From assembly GCA_902518955.1 (NCBI GenBank), contig CABYIR010000003.1:1-64000 (forward strand): a DNA stretch of 64,000 nucleotides, in the 5' to 3' direction. The first letter of the stretch is position 1. Every line of letters begins with the position of its first letter. Of the stretch, positions 44,162-54,222 are shown piece after piece. Under the pieces are notes generated by a model that was not told where the DNA came from, made no database searches, and worked only from the letters and a program-made list of their open reading frames with translations. Made by a program: the position numbers and the translations under genes. This DNA is from an uncultured Pelagibacteraceae bacterium (GTDB lineage: Bacteria; Pseudomonadota; Alphaproteobacteria; Pelagibacterales; AG-422-B15).

Positions 44162-45034
44162 ATGAAAATTGTGAGCTTAGTTCCAAGTGCCAGCGAAATA
44201 CTTTGTGATTTGGGTCTTGGGAAGCAGTTAGTTGGTGTCAGTCACGAATGCAATTTTCCATCTGTCTTAAAAAATGTCCAAACTGTTACTTCATCAAATA
44301 TCGACAGCTCTGAGGTACAAATCGAAATTGATGCGCAAGTTCGAAAGAGGGTGACTGAGAGTAAGCCATTATATGAAATTAATTCAGAAAAACTTAACGA
44401 CCTATCACCTGATATTATCATTACTCAAGGCGTGTGTGATGTCTGTGCAATTTCAAATAATCAAGTTGAAGTACTCTTAAAAGGACAATTATGCACTCTA
44501 CCCTCTTCAACAAATGTTTTATCTTTAAATGGAAGATCCCTTCAAGGTATATGTGACGATATAAAAATGTTGGGTGGATATTTTGGATGTCAGGAGAACT
44601 CTGAGAGTATCGTTAAAAAAGCAATGAATGAAAAAAATAAAATGATGGAATTAAAAAAATATGATATTCGTCTTCTCTGTTTGGAATGGATTGATCCCTA
44701 TTTTTCAGCTGGGCACTGGGTACCAGAACAAATTGAAATGGCAGGATTTGTATCAGCAATTGGCAAACCAGGCGATCAATCAAGAGTGATTACTACTAAT
44801 GAAATCATTGAGTCTAGACCTGATGCAATAGCAGTTATTTGTTGTGGTTATAACAAAGAGAAAAATAAATTATTTGCTGAGAATATCTTACAAGACAAGA
44901 GAATTAATCACTTATTACCTTTTCAAAATGAAAAGGTTTTTTATTTTGACTCAGATTCTTACTTTAGTAGACCGACCTTAAGGATAATTGAGGGCGCTAA
45001 ACAATTACGAGACTCTTTATTAAATTCATTTTAG
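44162..45034 (+). CDS. BtuF/FecB-like cobalamin/metal-binding-fold protein without signal peptide
   Basis: KIVSLVPSASEILCDLGLGKQLVGVSHECNFP, LSPDIIITQGVCDVCAIS, WIDPYFSAGHWVPEQIEMAGF, IESRPDAIAVICCGY. Confidence 0.82.
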   Translation: MKIVSLVPSASEILCDLGLGKQLVGVSHECNFPSVLKNVQTVTSSNIDSSEVQIEIDAQVRKRVTESKPLYEINSEKLNDLSPDIIITQGVCDVCAISNNQVEVLLKGQLCTLPSSTNVLSLNGRSLQGICDDIKMLGGYFGCQENSESIVKKAMNEKNKMMELKKYDIRLLCLEWIDPYFSAGHWVPEQIEMAGFVSAIGKPGDQSRVITTNEIIESRPDAIAVICCGYNKEKNKLFAENILQDKRINHLLPFQNEKVFYFDSDSYFSRPTLRIIEGAKQLRDSLLNSF

Positions 45035-45069
45035 TAGTGGGAATTGACGGGAGTCTAATATAAAAACAT

Positions 45070-46659
45070 TTATTTTTTTGATTCTTCTATCAACTTAATA
45101 ATATTTTCGTGAATCACTGATGCTGTATCTGGGCCCAAAGATACCTCCTCACCATAAGTTTCTTCATCTTGCCCATAGATCCAAGGAGTGCTTTCATCCC
45201 ATTCACTTTTTGGAATAATGTAACCGATAGAATCATTTGCTAAGTTCACCATCAAGTTTAGTTTGTTGGAAAATTGACTTCGCAAATGTGGGACTTCTTG
45301 TGGAGCAATGACGTAATCAGCACCTTTAGGATTTTCAATACCTCCAATAGCAATTTCTGGATAAAGTTCTCCAGGAATTCCGGTAATAGATGCATCTCCT
45401 AATTGTATGAATGCTACCTCACTGAGATAACGTATGAATGGCGGCTTCAGACTAAATTTAGTATCGGCATCAATCACGCCAAGCAAAGTGCCTAATGTAA
45501 GCATCAAGTTTTCTATGCCCAATTCTATTTCTAGTGATTGGATACTTAATGATGGTTTAGGAGAAGCCTTAAAATCACCTGCTTGAAAAGTCTCTATAAC
45601 ACTATTTGCCAGGCTATAACCATATGCGCGGGCTTTAGAATGACTCGGCTTAGTGATCATTTTTTTCATAACAGGATCATAAATTGGATCACTTGGTCCT
45701 GACGTCATTAAGCCTCCTATATTTCCTGTAAGCCATAATGTGGTTCCGCCAAGTCCAGGTTTAATTAACTGATCATCATAATAAATTCCATTACTGATAC
45801 CTCTTCTTAAGTAGCCTGCAACATCAGAAGTTAAGTCTAGATTTTTATCCCATGCGAGCTCGACATGAATTCCGAAATTGATCAACGAGCCAATAACTGA
45901 GCCGTCAGGACGATTGAATAAAATTGCCCTTATGTCATCGTCAATCACAATAGGTTTTCGTTTATCTTTGATTGGCGTAAGTGGATTAGTCGGAATTAAA
46001 GCAAAACTCATTTCTGCTGTCTCTAAGTTATCAATGGCCATTTTTAATGTGCTTATAAAATCTTTTTTAAGCCGCTTCATATAAACATCATTGACACCAC
46101 TCTTTAAAAAACTTGGGCCCCAAAGACCCTGAGTATCTGGACCCTCATGGTTGTGTGTTGCATGCACCATAATATAATCTAGACCCCACTCCGCAGGAAC
46201 ATCCTCACGGACACTGAGTACAAATTTTCGCATTAACCCGATTGTATCAGCACTTATGATTCCTATTCGAGTCCGGCCATCATCTATCACGACGGCTACA
46301 GACATCAAATCATCTTTAATGCTTTGGGCAGCTCGTTTATTTTGAAAACCTGCCATCCACACCGCATCAAATTGGCCATTACCATTTACATCAGTCCACT
46401 CATCAATATCTGGATCAAATTGAGCATCATTATTTATATCTTCCCATTCATCGATTAGATTAGGGGTGATCGGCAACTCAGCAAAGCCAACTTTAAATTC
46501 GCTTGCATTAAGCTGAGCAGTAAAAATGATGCTAAACATTATAACATATAGAGTATTTCTTATATAACCGAAGTAAATCATTCGTCTCTTATCCACTGTA
46601 ACCGACATTACTAGATTTTGATATTGTAATAAGCTTATGAACTTTATTGTTGAATCCAA
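45070..46659 (-). CDS. Neutral/alkaline ceramidase-like protein
   Basis: FKVGFAELPITPNLIDEW..., HATHNHEGPDTQG, FGIHVELAWDKNLDLTSDVAGYLRRGI. A later Met (MIYFGYIRNTLYVIMFSIIF) may be the true start before a signal peptide. Confidence 0.75.
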   Translation of the reverse strand: MDSTIKFISLLQYQNLVMSVTVDKRRMIYFGYIRNTLYVIMFSIIFTAQLNASEFKVGFAELPITPNLIDEWEDINNDAQFDPDIDEWTDVNGNGQFDAVWMAGFQNKRAAQSIKDDLMSVAVVIDDGRTRIGIISADTIGLMRKFVLSVREDVPAEWGLDYIMVHATHNHEGPDTQGLWGPSFLKSGVNDVYMKRLKKDFISTLKMAIDNLETAEMSFALIPTNPLTPIKDKRKPIVIDDDIRAILFNRPDGSVIGSLINFGIHVELAWDKNLDLTSDVAGYLRRGISNGIYYDDQLIKPGLGGTTLWLTGNIGGLMTSGPSDPIYDPVMKKMITKPSHSKARAYGYSLANSVIETFQAGDFKASPKPSLSIQSLEIELGIENLMLTLGTLLGVIDADTKFSLKPPFIRYLSEVAFIQLGDASITGIPGELYPEIAIGGIENPKGADYVIAPQEVPHLRSQFSNKLNLMVNLANDSIGYIIPKSEWDESTPWIYGQDEETYGEEVSLGPDTASVIHENIIKLIEESKK

Positions 46660-46723
46660 TAAATTTCTTTAAAACTCCCTGCAGAAGCAAAAATTAAAAT
46701 TTATTTTCCAACGAATAATAACA

Positions 46724-46801
46724 TGGCGGGAGTGACGGGACTCGAACCCGCGACCTCCTGCGTGACAGGCAGGCGCTCTAACCAGACTGAGCTACACCCC
46801 C
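46724..46801 (-). tRNA. tRNA-Asp(GTC)
   Basis: Minus strand GGGGGTGTAGCTCAGTCTGGTTAGAGCGCCTGCCTGTCACGCAGGAGGTCGCGGGTTCGAGTCCCGTCACTCCCGCCA; full cloverleaf, anticodon GTC, CCA encoded. Confidence 0.97.
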
Positions 46802-46833
46802 ACTTTATTTGATAGTCCATCTCGTGGGAGAAA

Positions 46834-46909
46834 TGGTGGGCGATGACAGGTTCGAACTGCCGACATTCACGGTGTAAACGTGACGCTCTTCCAGCTGAGC
46901 TAATCGCCC
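46834..46909 (-). tRNA. tRNA-Val(TAC)
   Basis: Minus strand GGGCGATTAGCTCAGCTGGAAGAGCGTCACGTTTACACCGTGAATGTCGGCAGTTCGAACCTGTCATCGCCCACCA; anticodon TAC, CCA encoded. Confidence 0.97.
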
Positions 46910-46962
46910 TTGAAGATTGAAATATATATAGTTTATTATTATTTCCCAGTTTATTTTTTACA

Positions 46963-47001
46963 AAAAAACTCGACCACTAATTAGTGATCGAGCTTTTTTT
47001 A
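46963..47001. terminator. Rho-independent terminator downstream of HU (bidirectional form)
   Basis: Stem CTCGACCACT-AATT-AGTGATCGAG (10 bp with one G-U) flanked by A7 and T7 tracts, directly after the HU stop. Confidence 0.85.
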
Positions 47002-47022
47002 AAATGTTCTACTGGCAGAAAA

Positions 47023-47304
47023 TTAGCCTGCGTTATTGACAGCCTCTTTTAAACCCTTACCAGCAGTAAACTTTGGTCGAGTTGACTGAGGTATTTGAAT
47101 AACTTCGTTAGTACGAGGGTTTCTACCTTGAGATGCTTTACGAATAGAGGTTTTAAATGTTCCAAATCCTACTAATCTTACTTCCCCTCTTTGCTTAAGA
47201 ACATCCGTGATTTGATCAAATACAGCGTTCACAGCTTTTTCTGAGTCAGATTTTTGCATTCCAGTTATTTCGGCAACTTTACCAATTAGATCTTGTTTAT
47301 TCAT
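47023..47304 (-). CDS. hup: HU-family DNA-binding protein
   Basis: MNKQDLIGKVAEITGMQKSDSEKAVNAVFDQI...VRLVGFGTFKTSIRKASQGRNPRTNEVIQIPQSTRPKFTAGKGLKEAVN. Confidence 0.96.
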   Translation of the reverse strand: MNKQDLIGKVAEITGMQKSDSEKAVNAVFDQITDVLKQRGEVRLVGFGTFKTSIRKASQGRNPRTNEVIQIPQSTRPKFTAGKGLKEAVNNAG

Positions 47305-47443
47305 ATAATCCCCCCTTTTTAGGAGTTTGATTCGTTAATACATATATAGGAACTGATCTACAACATATAGTCAAGGCGAAAACCCTAGGAAAACTAATAA
47401 AAATGATATGTTATATGTTTAAAAGATAAAAATATATTTAGAT

Positions 47444-49852
47444 TCAGTGAGTTAAAAGAGGATCCTGATCTTGGTCTTGATCATCATCTGATATTTCACT
47501 ACCACCGCTTACAGATTCACTTTCATCCCACTCAATTGGAATTAATGGCTTAGTGAGGGCTATTTTAAGAACATCATCGACATTGTCTACAAAAATCAAT
47601 TCCAAGCCTTCTTTAACATTGTCAGGAATATCTTCTAAGTCTTTTTCATTCTCTTTTGGAATAATTACAGTTTTTGTTCCAGCTCTAAGAGCAGCTAACA
47701 GCTTTTCTTTTAAACCACCAATTCCTAAAGCCTTTCCTCTCAAGGTCACCTCACCTGTCATAGCAATGTCTTTTCTCACAGGAATACCTGTTAACACAGA
47801 GACAATTGAAGTAACCATTGCAAGACCCGCTGATGGTCCATCTTTTGGAATTGCGCCTTCGGGTACGTGTATATGAATATCTCTAATCGGAAAAATTGTT
47901 GGCTTAATACCAAAATCAATGCACCTAGAACGAACGTATGATTTAGCGGCTTGAATGGACTCTTTCATCACATCCCCTAGCTTACCTGTAATCGTCATAA
48001 TACCTTTACCAGGCATAATAACCGCTTCAATTGGAAGTATGTCACCACCAACTTCAGTCCAAGCAAGGCCTGTTACAATGCCAACTTGATCGTCTGCATC
48101 AATTTCACCATATTTATATTTTTTAACTCCAGCATATTCATTTACATTTTCCTCATTAATGGTCAAATTTTTAATCTCTCCCGCAACAATCTTTTTAATA
48201 GCTTTTCTGGCGAGGTTCGCGATTTCTCTCTCAAGACTTCTCACACCGGCTTCTCGAGTGTAATACTTAATTAAAGATGTAACTGCATTATCTTCAATCG
48301 TAAGTTCACCATCTTTTAGACCATGTTTCTTCATAATCTCTGGAATTAAATGCTGTTTTGCAATTTGTACTTTTTCATCTTCTGTATAACCAGCAATTCT
48401 AATAATCTCCATTCGATCAAGTAATGCAGGGGGCATTCTCAATGTATTAGCTGTAGTTAAAAACATTGTGTCAGATAGATCATAATCAACTTCCAAGTAA
48501 TGATCATTGAATGTGTTGTTTTGCTCAGGATCTAAAACTTCTAGGAGAGCAGAAGATGGGTCTCCTCTATAATCTGCGCCTAGCTTATCTATCTCATCGA
48601 GCAAAAATAATGGATTTGATGAACCCGCTTTTTTCATCATTTGTAATACCTTGCCAGGCATGGAACCGATATAAGTTCTTCTATGTCCTCTTATTTCAGC
48701 TTCATCTCTTACTCCACCCAGAGACATCCTTACAAACTTACGACCGGTTGAACGAGCAATTGATTTACCAAGTGAAGTTTTACCTACTCCAGGGGCGCCG
48801 ACAAGACATAAGATAGGTCCTTTCATCTTCTTAATTCTTTGTTGAACAGCTAAATATTCAAGTATTCTTTCTTTAACTTTTTCTAATCCATAGTGATCTT
48901 CATCTAAAACTTGTTTTGCAAAGTTAATATCTTTCTTAACCTTGGTTTTCTTTCCCCATGGAATAGATAAAATCCAGTCAAGATAATTTCTTATAACGCT
49001 CGACTCAGCTGACATTGGACTCATTGATTTGATCTTTTTAATTTCAGCGTAACATTTTTCTTTAGCCTCTTTAGTTAGCTTCATCTTTTCAATTTTTTCT
49101 TCATACTCAGAAATATCATCCTTGCCATCTTCATTCTCTCCAAGTTCTTTCTGAATAGCCTTCATTTGCTCATTCAAATAATATTCTCTTTGGGTTTTTT
49201 CCATTTGGTTTTTTACTCTACCACGAATTTTCTTTTCAACCTGTAAGACATCTAGTTCAGACTGAATGAAAGAAAGAATCTTTTCAAAACGTTCGTATAA
49301 ATCAACAGATTCTAATATTTGCTGTTTATCAGAGAGTTTTATTGATAAGTGTGATGCAATAGTATCACTTAACTTTCCGAGCTCATCTATTTCATTTATT
49401 GTTCCAAGAACCTCAGGTGGAATTTTTTTATTTAAGTTTACATACTTATCAAATTCATCCGTCGTTGACTTAGACATAGCTCTGAGTTGCTTATCAGAAG
49501 AGTCAACAGTTTCAATAATCTGATCAACATCAGCTTGTAAAAAATTTTCATTTTCAAAAAAAACATTAATTGAAGCTCTATTTAATCCTTCAACTAACAC
49601 TTTAACGGTTCCATCAGGGAGCTTTAGTAGTTGTAACACGTTAGCTACCGTCCCAAAATCAAATAGATCATTTTTCTTAGGGTCGTCGACTGAAGCACTT
49701 TTTTGTGTAATCAGCATTATTTTTTTATCACCCTTCATAACGCTTTCAAGAGCCTTAACAGACTTATCTCTACCAACAAATAATGGAACCACCATATGTG
49801 GGAAAACTACGATATCTCTTAGAGGAAGAACTGGTATTTTATTTATGTTCAT
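47444..49852 (-). CDS. lon: ATP-dependent protease La
   Basis: 802 aa; GAPGVGKTSLGKSIARSTGRKFVRMSLGGVRDEAEIRGHRRTYIGSMPG, catalytic PKDGPSAGLAM, GIGGLKEKLLAALRAG. Confidence 0.97.
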   Translation of the reverse strand: MNINKIPVLPLRDIVVFPHMVVPLFVGRDKSVKALESVMKGDKKIMLITQKSASVDDPKKNDLFDFGTVANVLQLLKLPDGTVKVLVEGLNRASINVFFENENFLQADVDQIIETVDSSDKQLRAMSKSTTDEFDKYVNLNKKIPPEVLGTINEIDELGKLSDTIASHLSIKLSDKQQILESVDLYERFEKILSFIQSELDVLQVEKKIRGRVKNQMEKTQREYYLNEQMKAIQKELGENEDGKDDISEYEEKIEKMKLTKEAKEKCYAEIKKIKSMSPMSAESSVIRNYLDWILSIPWGKKTKVKKDINFAKQVLDEDHYGLEKVKERILEYLAVQQRIKKMKGPILCLVGAPGVGKTSLGKSIARSTGRKFVRMSLGGVRDEAEIRGHRRTYIGSMPGKVLQMMKKAGSSNPLFLLDEIDKLGADYRGDPSSALLEVLDPEQNNTFNDHYLEVDYDLSDTMFLTTANTLRMPPALLDRMEIIRIAGYTEDEKVQIAKQHLIPEIMKKHGLKDGELTIEDNAVTSLIKYYTREAGVRSLEREIANLARKAIKKIVAGEIKNLTINEENVNEYAGVKKYKYGEIDADDQVGIVTGLAWTEVGGDILPIEAVIMPGKGIMTITGKLGDVMKESIQAAKSYVRSRCIDFGIKPTIFPIRDIHIHVPEGAIPKDGPSAGLAMVTSIVSVLTGIPVRKDIAMTGEVTLRGKALGIGGLKEKLLAALRAGTKTVIIPKENEKDLEDIPDNVKEGLELIFVDNVDDVLKIALTKPLIPIEWDESESVSGGSEISDDDQDQDQDPLLTH

Positions 49853-49977
49853 AATGAATCAAAAATGTTCTATTCATAAAAAAATGATTTGGGATCATAG
49901 TAAAGGCATAATCACAAACACAGATATTAAGATGTGTATAAAAGACAGAATTTCAAGGAATTGAGTTTAATAAGGCT

Positions 49978-51264
49978 CTAAGCGCCTGTTTCTGAAGCCT
50001 TTTTATTATCTGAGTAGATGTATAAAGGTCGTGCTCTGCCCTCAGCCACTTCAGCATTAATAACTACTTCTTCAACTCCTTCAAGTGAAGGAAGTTCAAA
50101 CATTGTATCAAGCAGTATATTTTCAAGAATTGATCTTAATCCCCTCGCACCGGTTTTTCTTTCAATTGCTTTTTTTGCAATAACTTTTAATGCATCTTTT
50201 GAAAGAATTAATTTTACATCCTCCATGCTAAACAAGGTCTGATATTGTTTAATAAGGGCATTCTTAGGTTCTTGAAGTATTTTGATCAGAGATTCTTCAT
50301 CTAAATCTTCAAGCGTTGTAACAATAGGTAATCTTCCAACAAACTCTGGGATTAATCCATAGTTTAATAAATCTTCGGGCTCTAAATCGTTCAACGCCAT
50401 ACTTATATTTTTTACTTCAGCCGATTTTACATTTGCTTGAAAGCCCATACCAGAACCTTTAGCTCTCCTATTAATTAATTTATCTAACCCTGAAAATGCA
50501 CCTCCACAAATAAATAATATATTGGTTGTATCAACTTGTAAGAATTCTTGCTGCGGATGTTTTCTTCCGCCTTGAGGAGGTACGCTTGCAACTGTTCCCT
50601 CCATTATTTTTAACAATGCCTGCTGAACTCCTTCACCTGATACATCTCTTGTAATTGATGGATTCTCTGATTTTCGACTAACTTTATCGATTTCGTCTAT
50701 ATATACAATTCCTCTCTGAGCCTTTTCAACATTATAGTCAGAAGCTTGTAGAAGTTTGAGGATAATATTTTCAACATCTTCACCAACGTAGCCGGCTTCA
50801 GTGAGAGTCGTGGCATCAGCCATTGTAAATGGAACGTCAAGAATTCTAGCTAGAGTTTGAGCTAATAGAGTTTTGCCACAACCTGTAGGCCCTATTAATA
50901 AAATATTTGATTTAGAGAGTTCTACATCTGATTTAGATGCTGAATGTTCAATTCTTTTATAATGATTATGAACTGCAACAGAAAGATTGTACTTTGCTCC
51001 CTTTTGACCAATAACAAAATCATCTAAATTTGCACATATTTCTTTTGGTGTTGGAATTTTTCCAGAACTTTTTGAATTATTTTCTTTGTTTTCTTCTTGA
51101 ATAATATCATTGCATAACTCAACACACTCATCACATATAAAAACGGTTGGGCCAGCTATAAGTTTTTTTACCTCATGTTGGCTTTTGCCACAAAATGAGC
51201 AATACAAAGTATTTTTATTTTTATCAGTACTATTTTCAGTCATATCAAAATAATAGTTATGCAA
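49978..51264 (-). CDS. clpX: ATP-dependent Clp protease ATP-binding subunit ClpX
   Basis: [31 protein letters not shown] zinc finger; [43 protein letters not shown]. Confidence 0.97.
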   Translation of the reverse strand: MHNYYFDMTENSTDKNKNTLYCSFCGKSQHEVKKLIAGPTVFICDECVELCNDIIQEENKENNSKSSGKIPTPKEICANLDDFVIGQKGAKYNLSVAVHNHYKRIEHSASKSDVELSKSNILLIGPTGCGKTLLAQTLARILDVPFTMADATTLTEAGYVGEDVENIILKLLQASDYNVEKAQRGIVYIDEIDKVSRKSENPSITRDVSGEGVQQALLKIMEGTVASVPPQGGRKHPQQEFLQVDTTNILFICGGAFSGLDKLINRRAKGSGMGFQANVKSAEVKNISMALNDLEPEDLLNYGLIPEFVGRLPIVTTLEDLDEESLIKILQEPKNALIKQYQTLFSMEDVKLILSKDALKVIAKKAIERKTGARGLRSILENILLDTMFELPSLEGVEEVVINAEVAEGRARPLYIYSDNKKASETGA

Positions 51265-51400
51265 TAAGTCAAAAATAAGTATTTCTTTCGAATCATTACA
51301 AATATAAAAGAACCATTTATTTTAAAAAAATTCAATATTTATTCGAAATTTGATCTGGAAAAACTGTTTGTAAACAATGAATTAAAGAATTTTTTTGAGG

Positions 51401-52021
51401 CTATTTCTCGATTTTTGGGACTCTTTTTTCTTGAATTTCGTCAATAATTCCAAATTTTTTTGCGGCTTCAGGATCCATAAAGTTGTCTCGCTCAAGGGCT
51501 TCTTCAATTACTTTTACATCTTGTCCAGTATGTTTTGAGTATAAATTGTTTAGTTTACTCTTAGTTGAAGCAATTTCTTTTGCATGAATTTCAATGTCTG
51601 TAGCTTGACCTTGAAAACCTGCTGATGGCTGATGAACCATAATTCTACTATTAGGCAATGCAAATCTTTTGCCTTTTTCTCCTGCCGCGAGGAGAAACGA
51701 TCCCATAGAGGCGGCTTGACCAAAACATAATGTAGAAACTGGACACTGAATGAATTGCATAGTGTCATATATAGCTAACCCATCAGATACAACCCCTCCT
51801 GGAGAATTTATATATAAGTAAATTTCCTTTTCAGGATCTTCGGACTCTAAAAATAATAATTGCGCTGAAATTAAGGATGCTAATCCATCATGTACTGGGC
51901 CAACTAAAAAAATAATTCTTTCTTTTAATAACCTTGAATAAATATCATATGCTCTCTCACCTTTACCAGTCTGCTCAACAACCATTGGTATAAGATTATT
52001 CATTGAAACTTTGTCATTCAT
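51401..52021 (-). CDS. clpP: ATP-dependent Clp protease proteolytic subunit
   Basis: [62 protein letters not shown]. Confidence 0.97.
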   Translation of the reverse strand: MNDKVSMNNLIPMVVEQTGKGERAYDIYSRLLKERIIFLVGPVHDGLASLISAQLLFLESEDPEKEIYLYINSPGGVVSDGLAIYDTMQFIQCPVSTLCFGQAASMGSFLLAAGEKGKRFALPNSRIMVHQPSAGFQGQATDIEIHAKEIASTKSKLNNLYSKHTGQDVKVIEEALERDNFMDPEAAKKFGIIDEIQEKRVPKIEK

Positions 52022-52024
52022 AAT

Positions 52025-53452
52025 TTATTTCTTTGCAGCTTTCTTTTTATTAGTAGTCTTTTTAACAGTCTTCTTCTTTACTGTTTTCTTTTTATCTGAT
52101 GAAGATTTTTCTATGTTTCCACTATTATAAATTTTTATGAACGAATCAACATCTATATCAGTAGATTTTAGCTTAACTTTTTCGAGTATAAAGTCCAAAA
52201 TTTTACTTTCATAGATTGGAGCCTGTAACTGCGTCATTGCATCCTGATTATTCTTGTAATACTCAATAACTTTCTGTTCTTGACCCCTAAAATTCATTGC
52301 ATATTCGTATAGAGCTTTATTCATTTCATCTTGCGTTACCTGAATATTATTCAATCGACCAACTTCTTGGAGCACCAGACCAAGCTGAATTCTTTTAGTG
52401 GCCTCATCTTTAAACTTCTTTTCACTGGCACTTGATAGTTTTTGGTCTTTGATTTCTTTTTTATGATCATCTGAAGCTGGATTCTGTGAAGTTAAATGAC
52501 CTTGTTTTAAATTATTAAATTCAGTTTCAATTAATCCTTCTGGCATTTCAAAATTATGCTCTTTTTCAAGAATATCGAATAAATTTTTTTTAGAGATATT
52601 TTTAGTAAGATCATCATATTCTTTTTGCATTTGATCTTTAACCTTAGTTTTAAGATCTTTTAAGTCCTCAGTACCAACAGACTTTGCAAAAGAGTCATCA
52701 ATCTTTGTTTCCTTAGGTGATCCAATTTTTTTAATTTTACATTCGAAAACGGCATTTGCACCTTTTAAATCTTCAGCTTGATAGTTATCTGGAAACTTAA
52801 CAGGGATTTTTTTTGTATCTCCAGCCTTTAGGCCAATTAAACCATCTTCGAGATCTTTTAAATACTGACCCGATCCAATTACTATCGTTTGCTCCTCTGC
52901 TTTGCCTCCATCAAAATTCTTTCCATCAATTGTACCTTCATAGTCTAAATGAACAGAGTCATCTTTTTTAGCTTTGTATTCATCTGGTTGATCTTTAAAT
53001 GACTTTTGATTTTTAGCAATAAGCTCAACTCTCTGATCAACCTCTTTATCTTTAATTTTAACTTTATAAGCATCAATATTTAACTTTTCAAAATTTACTA
53101 ATTCAATTTCAGGGAAAAGTTCCATTTCAAAAGTAAAAATTGTATCCTCAGACTCGTTTTTCTTTTCTTTTAAATCAACTTTAGGTTGCGCTATTGGTCT
53201 AAATTTTTTTTCTTGAACTATATTGAATACATTATCATTTATAATTTTATTTAATACTTCCGCTTTAATGGAGTCTCCATGTTTTTGACTCACAATTGAA
53301 GCTGGAACTTTTCCAGGTCTAAAACCATCAACTTTAATAGTTTTTCTTATTTCTTCAGTCTTTTGATTTACTCCATCATTAAGTTCTTCGGATTTAATAA
53401 TTACCTCATAACCTCTTTTAAGACCTTTATTTATTATTTCTTTATAATTCAT
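52025..53452 (-). CDS. tig: Trigger factor with Lys-rich C-terminal tail
   Basis: VDGFRPGKVPASIVSQKHG, FKDQPDEYKAKKDDSVHLDYEGTIDGKNFDGGKAEEQTIVIGSGQYLKDLEDGLIGLKAGD; C-terminus DKKKTVKKKTVKKTTNKKKAAKK. Confidence 0.96.
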   Translation of the reverse strand: MNYKEIINKGLKRGYEVIIKSEELNDGVNQKTEEIRKTIKVDGFRPGKVPASIVSQKHGDSIKAEVLNKIINDNVFNIVQEKKFRPIAQPKVDLKEKKNESEDTIFTFEMELFPEIELVNFEKLNIDAYKVKIKDKEVDQRVELIAKNQKSFKDQPDEYKAKKDDSVHLDYEGTIDGKNFDGGKAEEQTIVIGSGQYLKDLEDGLIGLKAGDTKKIPVKFPDNYQAEDLKGANAVFECKIKKIGSPKETKIDDSFAKSVGTEDLKDLKTKVKDQMQKEYDDLTKNISKKNLFDILEKEHNFEMPEGLIETEFNNLKQGHLTSQNPASDDHKKEIKDQKLSSASEKKFKDEATKRIQLGLVLQEVGRLNNIQVTQDEMNKALYEYAMNFRGQEQKVIEYYKNNQDAMTQLQAPIYESKILDFILEKVKLKSTDIDVDSFIKIYNSGNIEKSSSDKKKTVKKKTVKKTTNKKKAAKK

Positions 53453-53462
53453 ATAAACTCTT

Positions 53463-53547
53463 TGGTGCGGCTAGAGGGACTCGAACCCCCATGAGTTGCC
53501 TCACTGGTACCTAAAACCAGCGTGTCTACCAATTCCACCATAGCCGC
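53463..53547 (-). tRNA. tRNA-Leu(TAG)
   Basis: Minus strand GCGGCTATGGTGGAATTGGTAGACACGCTGGTTTTAGGTACCAGTGAGGCAACTCATGGGGGTTCGAGTCCCTCTAGCCGCACCA; long variable arm, anticodon TAG, CCA encoded. Confidence 0.97.
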
Positions 53548-53763
53548 GATTAATAGAAAATGCAAAATAGACTATTTTTTAGATGTTTACATCTATTTTT
53601 TCTAAGGAGCTAAAATTTTGATTTAAGAGATTTTTTAAGATATGCCTATCTGCTATCAATAATGATTAAGCTATTAAAAAACAATTATATAATATTTCAA
53701 TTTCTTGGTATATTCTTTCGTAATTAATCAATTATAATCTTTAACAACTTTAAAAAGGTATTT

Positions 53764-54114
53764 ATGAAAATCATTACACTATTTACTTTATCACTACTCT
53801 TAATAGGTTGTGCTACATCTCCTGATAAATTGAGTACGCAGTATATTCCAGCTTCATCATATTCTAACCTTGACTGTGATCAAATAGCTGCGTCATTAAG
53901 ACAAAAAAATAATAGACTCGAAAGTTTATATGCTAAGCTTGATAAAACAGCTTCAGATGATGCAACTCAGATGGCTGTTGGAATGTTACTATTCTGGCCC
54001 ACATTATTCTTCTTAGAAGGTGGAGATTCACCAGAAGCAGCAGAATACTCCAGATTAAAAGGTGAAGTTGACGCATTGAATGAAGCTTCTGTTTTAAAGA
54101 AGTGTGGATATTAA
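53764..54114 (+). CDS. Small putative lipoprotein
   Basis: MKIITLFTLSLLLIGCATSPDK lipobox (LIGC) and short hydrophobic segment AVGMLLFWPTLFFLEGG. Confidence 0.75.
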   Translation: MKIITLFTLSLLLIGCATSPDKLSTQYIPASSYSNLDCDQIAASLRQKNNRLESLYAKLDKTASDDATQMAVGMLLFWPTLFFLEGGDSPEAAEYSRLKGEVDALNEASVLKKCGY

Positions 54115-54222
54115 TTTATATATTTAAATTTAAATTTTTAATTAATTGTGTACCTATTAGAATAATAGCACTCATTAATATTAAATTTTAAAATTATCTA
54201 ATGAGTGTATTTACTAAAATTG

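Noticed and set aside
53580-53602. Hairpin TAGATG-TTTA-CATCTA followed by T6, looks like a terminator
   Set aside because: Stem is only 6 AT-rich bp, and on the + strand there is no upstream gene for it to terminate.
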